This document shows, piece after piece, positions 6,864 through 8,895 of a stretch of DNA of 8,895 bases; position 1 is the first letter of the stretch, and every line of letters starts with the position of its first letter. The notes under the pieces were generated by a model, which made no database searches, was not told the DNA's origin, and was given only the letters and a program-made list of their open reading frames with translations. Source of the DNA: Flavobacteriales bacterium (GTDB taxonomy: Bacteria; Bacteroidota; Bacteroidia; Flavobacteriales; Flavobacteriaceae). Location: contig WGAP01000039.1 of the NCBI GenBank assembly GCA_015494775.1, positions 1 through 8,895 on the forward strand, in the 5' to 3' direction. Both the position numbers and the translations under genes were made by a program.

Positions 6864-6886
6864 CATCCTGAAAAGAAAAATGACCT

Positions 6887-8895
6887 ATGGATTTGCGCCC
6901 GGTTCCGCCTCGACCCGAAAAAAAACCGCACCGGCTCGAAATGCACGGCGATCTACGCATCGACCCTTACTACTATTTCCGCGAGCGCAACAATCCCGAT
7001 GTTACGGCGCATTTGCGGGCCGAAAACGAATATTACCGGAAAGTAACCGCCGATATTCGTCCGTTCGAAAAAAAACTTTTCGACGAACTGAAATCCCGCA
7101 TCAAGCGCGAAGACCAAAGTGTTCCCTATCGTTATCACGGCTATTATTACCAAGTCCGCTATCCGCGCGATGCCGAATATCCCGTGTATTGGCGTTGGCC
7201 CGAAGGGCATGATGATGACCCTCAACTCCTGCTCGATTCCAACCGCAGGGCCGAAGGCGCCGCTTACTATCAGGTTACGGGTGTCAGGGTCAGTCCGGCC
7301 GGCGACATGCTGGCTTTCGGCGAAGATTTTACCGGAAGGCGTTTATATCAAATACGTTTCAAGGAATTGGCCTCGGGACGCATTCGCCAAGACGAAGTCT
7401 TGGAAAACACCACCGGAAGCGGCACTTTTTCCGAATGCGGACAATATTATTTCTATGTGGTCAAACATCCCGAAACCCTGCGCAGTTACCGCCTCTACCG
7501 GCACCGTTTGGGTACTTCACCCGCCGATGATGTTTTGATTTACGAAGAAACCGATGCGGAATACGACATTGCCGTAACCCGTAGCAAGTCCGACCGATAT
7601 ATTTGGCTGGTCATTGCGGCCAACACCACAACCGAATACCGCTACATCCGTGCCGACAGGCCTTTGGACGATTTCCGGATTTTCGAAGCCCGCAGCAAAG
7701 GCGTGGAATATTATCCTTATCATATCGCGGACGAAACCTTTCTGGTGGTAACCAACGCCGGCGGTGCCGAAAACTTTAAAATCCTGCATCGTCAAGGTTT
7801 GCAAAATCCGCAGGAAAAAATTTGGCTGGCCCACAGGCCCGATGTGCTTATCGAAGAATTGGAAGAATTCGACAATTGGGCGGCCATTGTGGAACGCAGC
7901 CAGGGGCTGACGCGTATCCGTATTTTGGATTATAAAAAAACGAAGGACGAATACATCGATTTTCCCGAAGAAACCTACACGGCCTATCTGGGCATCAATG
8001 CCGAGATGCAAAGCCGGCGTTTGCGCTACGTTTACAATTCGCTCACCGTTCCGGCCAGCGTAATGGAATACCACATCGACATGGGCCAACGGCAGGTGTT
8101 GAAGGAAGAAGAAATATCGGGCGGCTACGACAAAACGCATTACCGTAGTCGGCGGCTTTGGGCGCCCGCGCGTGACGGCCGCCGTATTCCCGTTTCCCTT
8201 GTTTGGCACGAGGACACGCCCTTGGACGGAAGTGCTCCGCTCTTGCTCTATGGCTATGGCGCCTATGGCATCACGGTGGACGATAATTTTAGTCGCAACC
8301 GGCTTTCGCTGCTCGACCGCGGCTTTATTTTTGCCATTGCCCACGTGCGCGGCGGTGAATATTTGGGCCGCCGGTGGTACGAAGAAGGTAAATTGCTTCG
8401 CAAAAAAAACACTTTTTACGACTTTATCGATGCCGCCCGTCATCTTATCGACCGGCATTATACTTCGCCCGAACGGCTTTATGCCATGGGCGGTTCGGCC
8501 GGCGGATTGCTTGTGGGTGCCGTGGCCAATATGGCACCGGAATTATTCCGCGGAATGGTGGCCCAAGTGCCCTTTGTGGATGTGCTCACCACCATGCTCG
8601 ACGAAAGCATACCGCTCACCACGGGCGAATACGACGAATGGGGCAATCCGCACGATAAAACCTACTATGATTATATCAAATCCTACTCGCCCTACGATAA
8701 TATAAAGCCGCAGGCCTATCCCGCCTTGCTCATTACCGCCGGCTTGCACGACTCGCAGGTGCAATACTGGGAACCGGCCAAATGGGCGGCCAAACTGCGG
8801 GATTACCACACGGGTGATGCGCCCGTTTTACTCTACACGGACATGGAAGCCGGCCACGGCGGCAAATCCGGGCGTTTCAAATCCTTGGAAGACAC
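6887..8895 (+). CDS. ptrB: oligopeptidase B (S9A serine peptidase), C-terminus cut by window edge
   Basis: Oligopeptidase B cleaves short peptides after arginine or lysine; a beta-propeller gates the active site against folded proteins. The first 669 codons are present and only about 20-30 residues should be missing. The N-terminus has the family opening (PYYYFRERNNP), a propeller follows to about residue 400, and the rest is the alpha/beta-hydrolase domain. Catalytic residues are S537 (GGSAGG), D622 (GLHDSQVQYWEPAKW) and H657 (AGHGGKSGRF). Each lies exactly five residues after its E. coli counterpart (S532, D617, H652, from memory). Residues matching the acidic substrate-binding pairs read E581/D583 and D465/N467, a partial departure from Glu/Glu and Asp/Asp. 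No signal peptide is seen, so it is probably cytoplasmic. The ATG at 6887 is the first possible start because an in-frame TGA sits at 6881. It diverges from the glycosyltransferase. Confidence 0.95.
   Translation, partial: MDLRPVPPRPEKKPHRLEMHGDLRIDPYYYFRERNNPDVTAHLRAENEYYRKVTADIRPFEKKLFDELKSRIKREDQSVPYRYHGYYYQVRYPRDAEYPVYWRWPEGHDDDPQLLLDSNRRAEGAAYYQVTGVRVSPAGDMLAFGEDFTGRRLYQIRFKELASGRIRQDEVLENTTGSGTFSECGQYYFYVVKHPETLRSYRLYRHRLGTSPADDVLIYEETDAEYDIAVTRSKSDRYIWLVIAANTTTEYRYIRADRPLDDFRIFEARSKGVEYYPYHIADETFLVVTNAGGAENFKILHRQGLQNPQEKIWLAHRPDVLIEELEEFDNWAAIVERSQGLTRIRILDYKKTKDEYIDFPEETYTAYLGINAEMQSRRLRYVYNSLTVPASVMEYHIDMGQRQVLKEEEISGGYDKTHYRSRRLWAPARDGRRIPVSLVWHEDTPLDGSAPLLLYGYGAYGITVDDNFSRNRLSLLDRGFIFAIAHVRGGEYLGRRWYEEGKLLRKKNTFYDFIDAARHLIDRHYTSPERLYAMGGSAGGLLVGAVANMAPELFRGMVAQVPFVDVLTTMLDESIPLTTGEYDEWGNPHDKTYYDYIKSYSPYDNIKPQAYPALLITAGLHDSQVQYWEPAKWAAKLRDYHTGDAPVLLYTDMEAGHGGKSGRFKSLED

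Noticed and set aside
6074..6871. 265-residue plus-strand ORF opposite the glycosyltransferase
   Set aside because: It is antisense to a well-supported gene, has no recognisable motifs, and runs through the promoter region.
6880..6882. Alternative ATG for the peptidase
   Set aside because: It is in a different frame from the peptidase; the in-frame ATG is at 6887, just after an in-frame TGA at 6881.
6797..6946. Fifty-residue N-terminal extension of the glycosyltransferase, from an ATG at 6946
   Set aside because: It is basic and unlike the family, covers the divergent promoter region, and overlaps the first 60 bases of the peptidase on the other strand.
7517..8458. 313-residue minus-strand ORF
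   Set aside because: It lies wholly inside the oligopeptidase B gene, whose frame has full family motifs; the antisense translation shows no recognisable domain.
1..8895. Mobile elements, CRISPR arrays, tRNA or rRNA genes, or a new defence system
   Set aside because: No transposase, integrase, spaced direct repeats or RNA-gene sequence was seen; all larger genes fit known chromosomal families.

Overview
The window looks like ordinary chromosome from a member of the Bacteroidota. Three signs support this. The two-component pair closely resembles Bacteroides RprX/RprY. A YbbR-domain gene sits directly against coaE. The gaps between genes carry the TAnnTTTG -7 element recognised by the Bacteroidota primary sigma factor, in place of a sigma70 -10 box. 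Base composition is balanced in genes and AT-rich between them, and genes are packed with gaps of 3 to about 105 bases. I see no phage, insertion sequence, CRISPR array, tRNA or rRNA.

Layout. Positions 1-6796 are all on the minus strand. Read in the direction of transcription, the first block is a family 2 glycosyltransferase (6796-5768), a YbbR-like membrane protein (5775-4861) and dephospho-CoA kinase coaE (4857-4249). The first two overlap by 8 bases and the last two are 3 bases apart. After a 105-base AT-rich gap holding a near-consensus promoter comes a second block: an RprX-like histidine kinase (4143-2653), its RprY-like response regulator (2613-1870), 16S rRNA methyltransferase rsmE (1863-1162), a possible 25-residue membrane peptide (1149-1072), two short hairpins, and tRNA-Ile lysidine synthase tilS (from 1005, running off the left edge). 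On the plus strand, oligopeptidase B (6887 to the right edge) diverges from the glycosyltransferase across a 90-base gap with back-to-back promoter elements.

How the genes fit together. The kinase block joins envelope sensing to two RNA-modification enzymes of the translation machinery and is probably one transcript. The glycosyltransferase/ybbR/coaE block joins envelope work to coenzyme A synthesis. Oligopeptidase B is a peptide-trimming enzyme with a complete catalytic triad. I found no convincing new multi-gene system. The points most worth a second look are small: the unlisted peptide and twin hairpins before tilS, promoters that seem to leave almost no 5' leader on two genes, and altered acidic substrate-binding residues in the peptidase.
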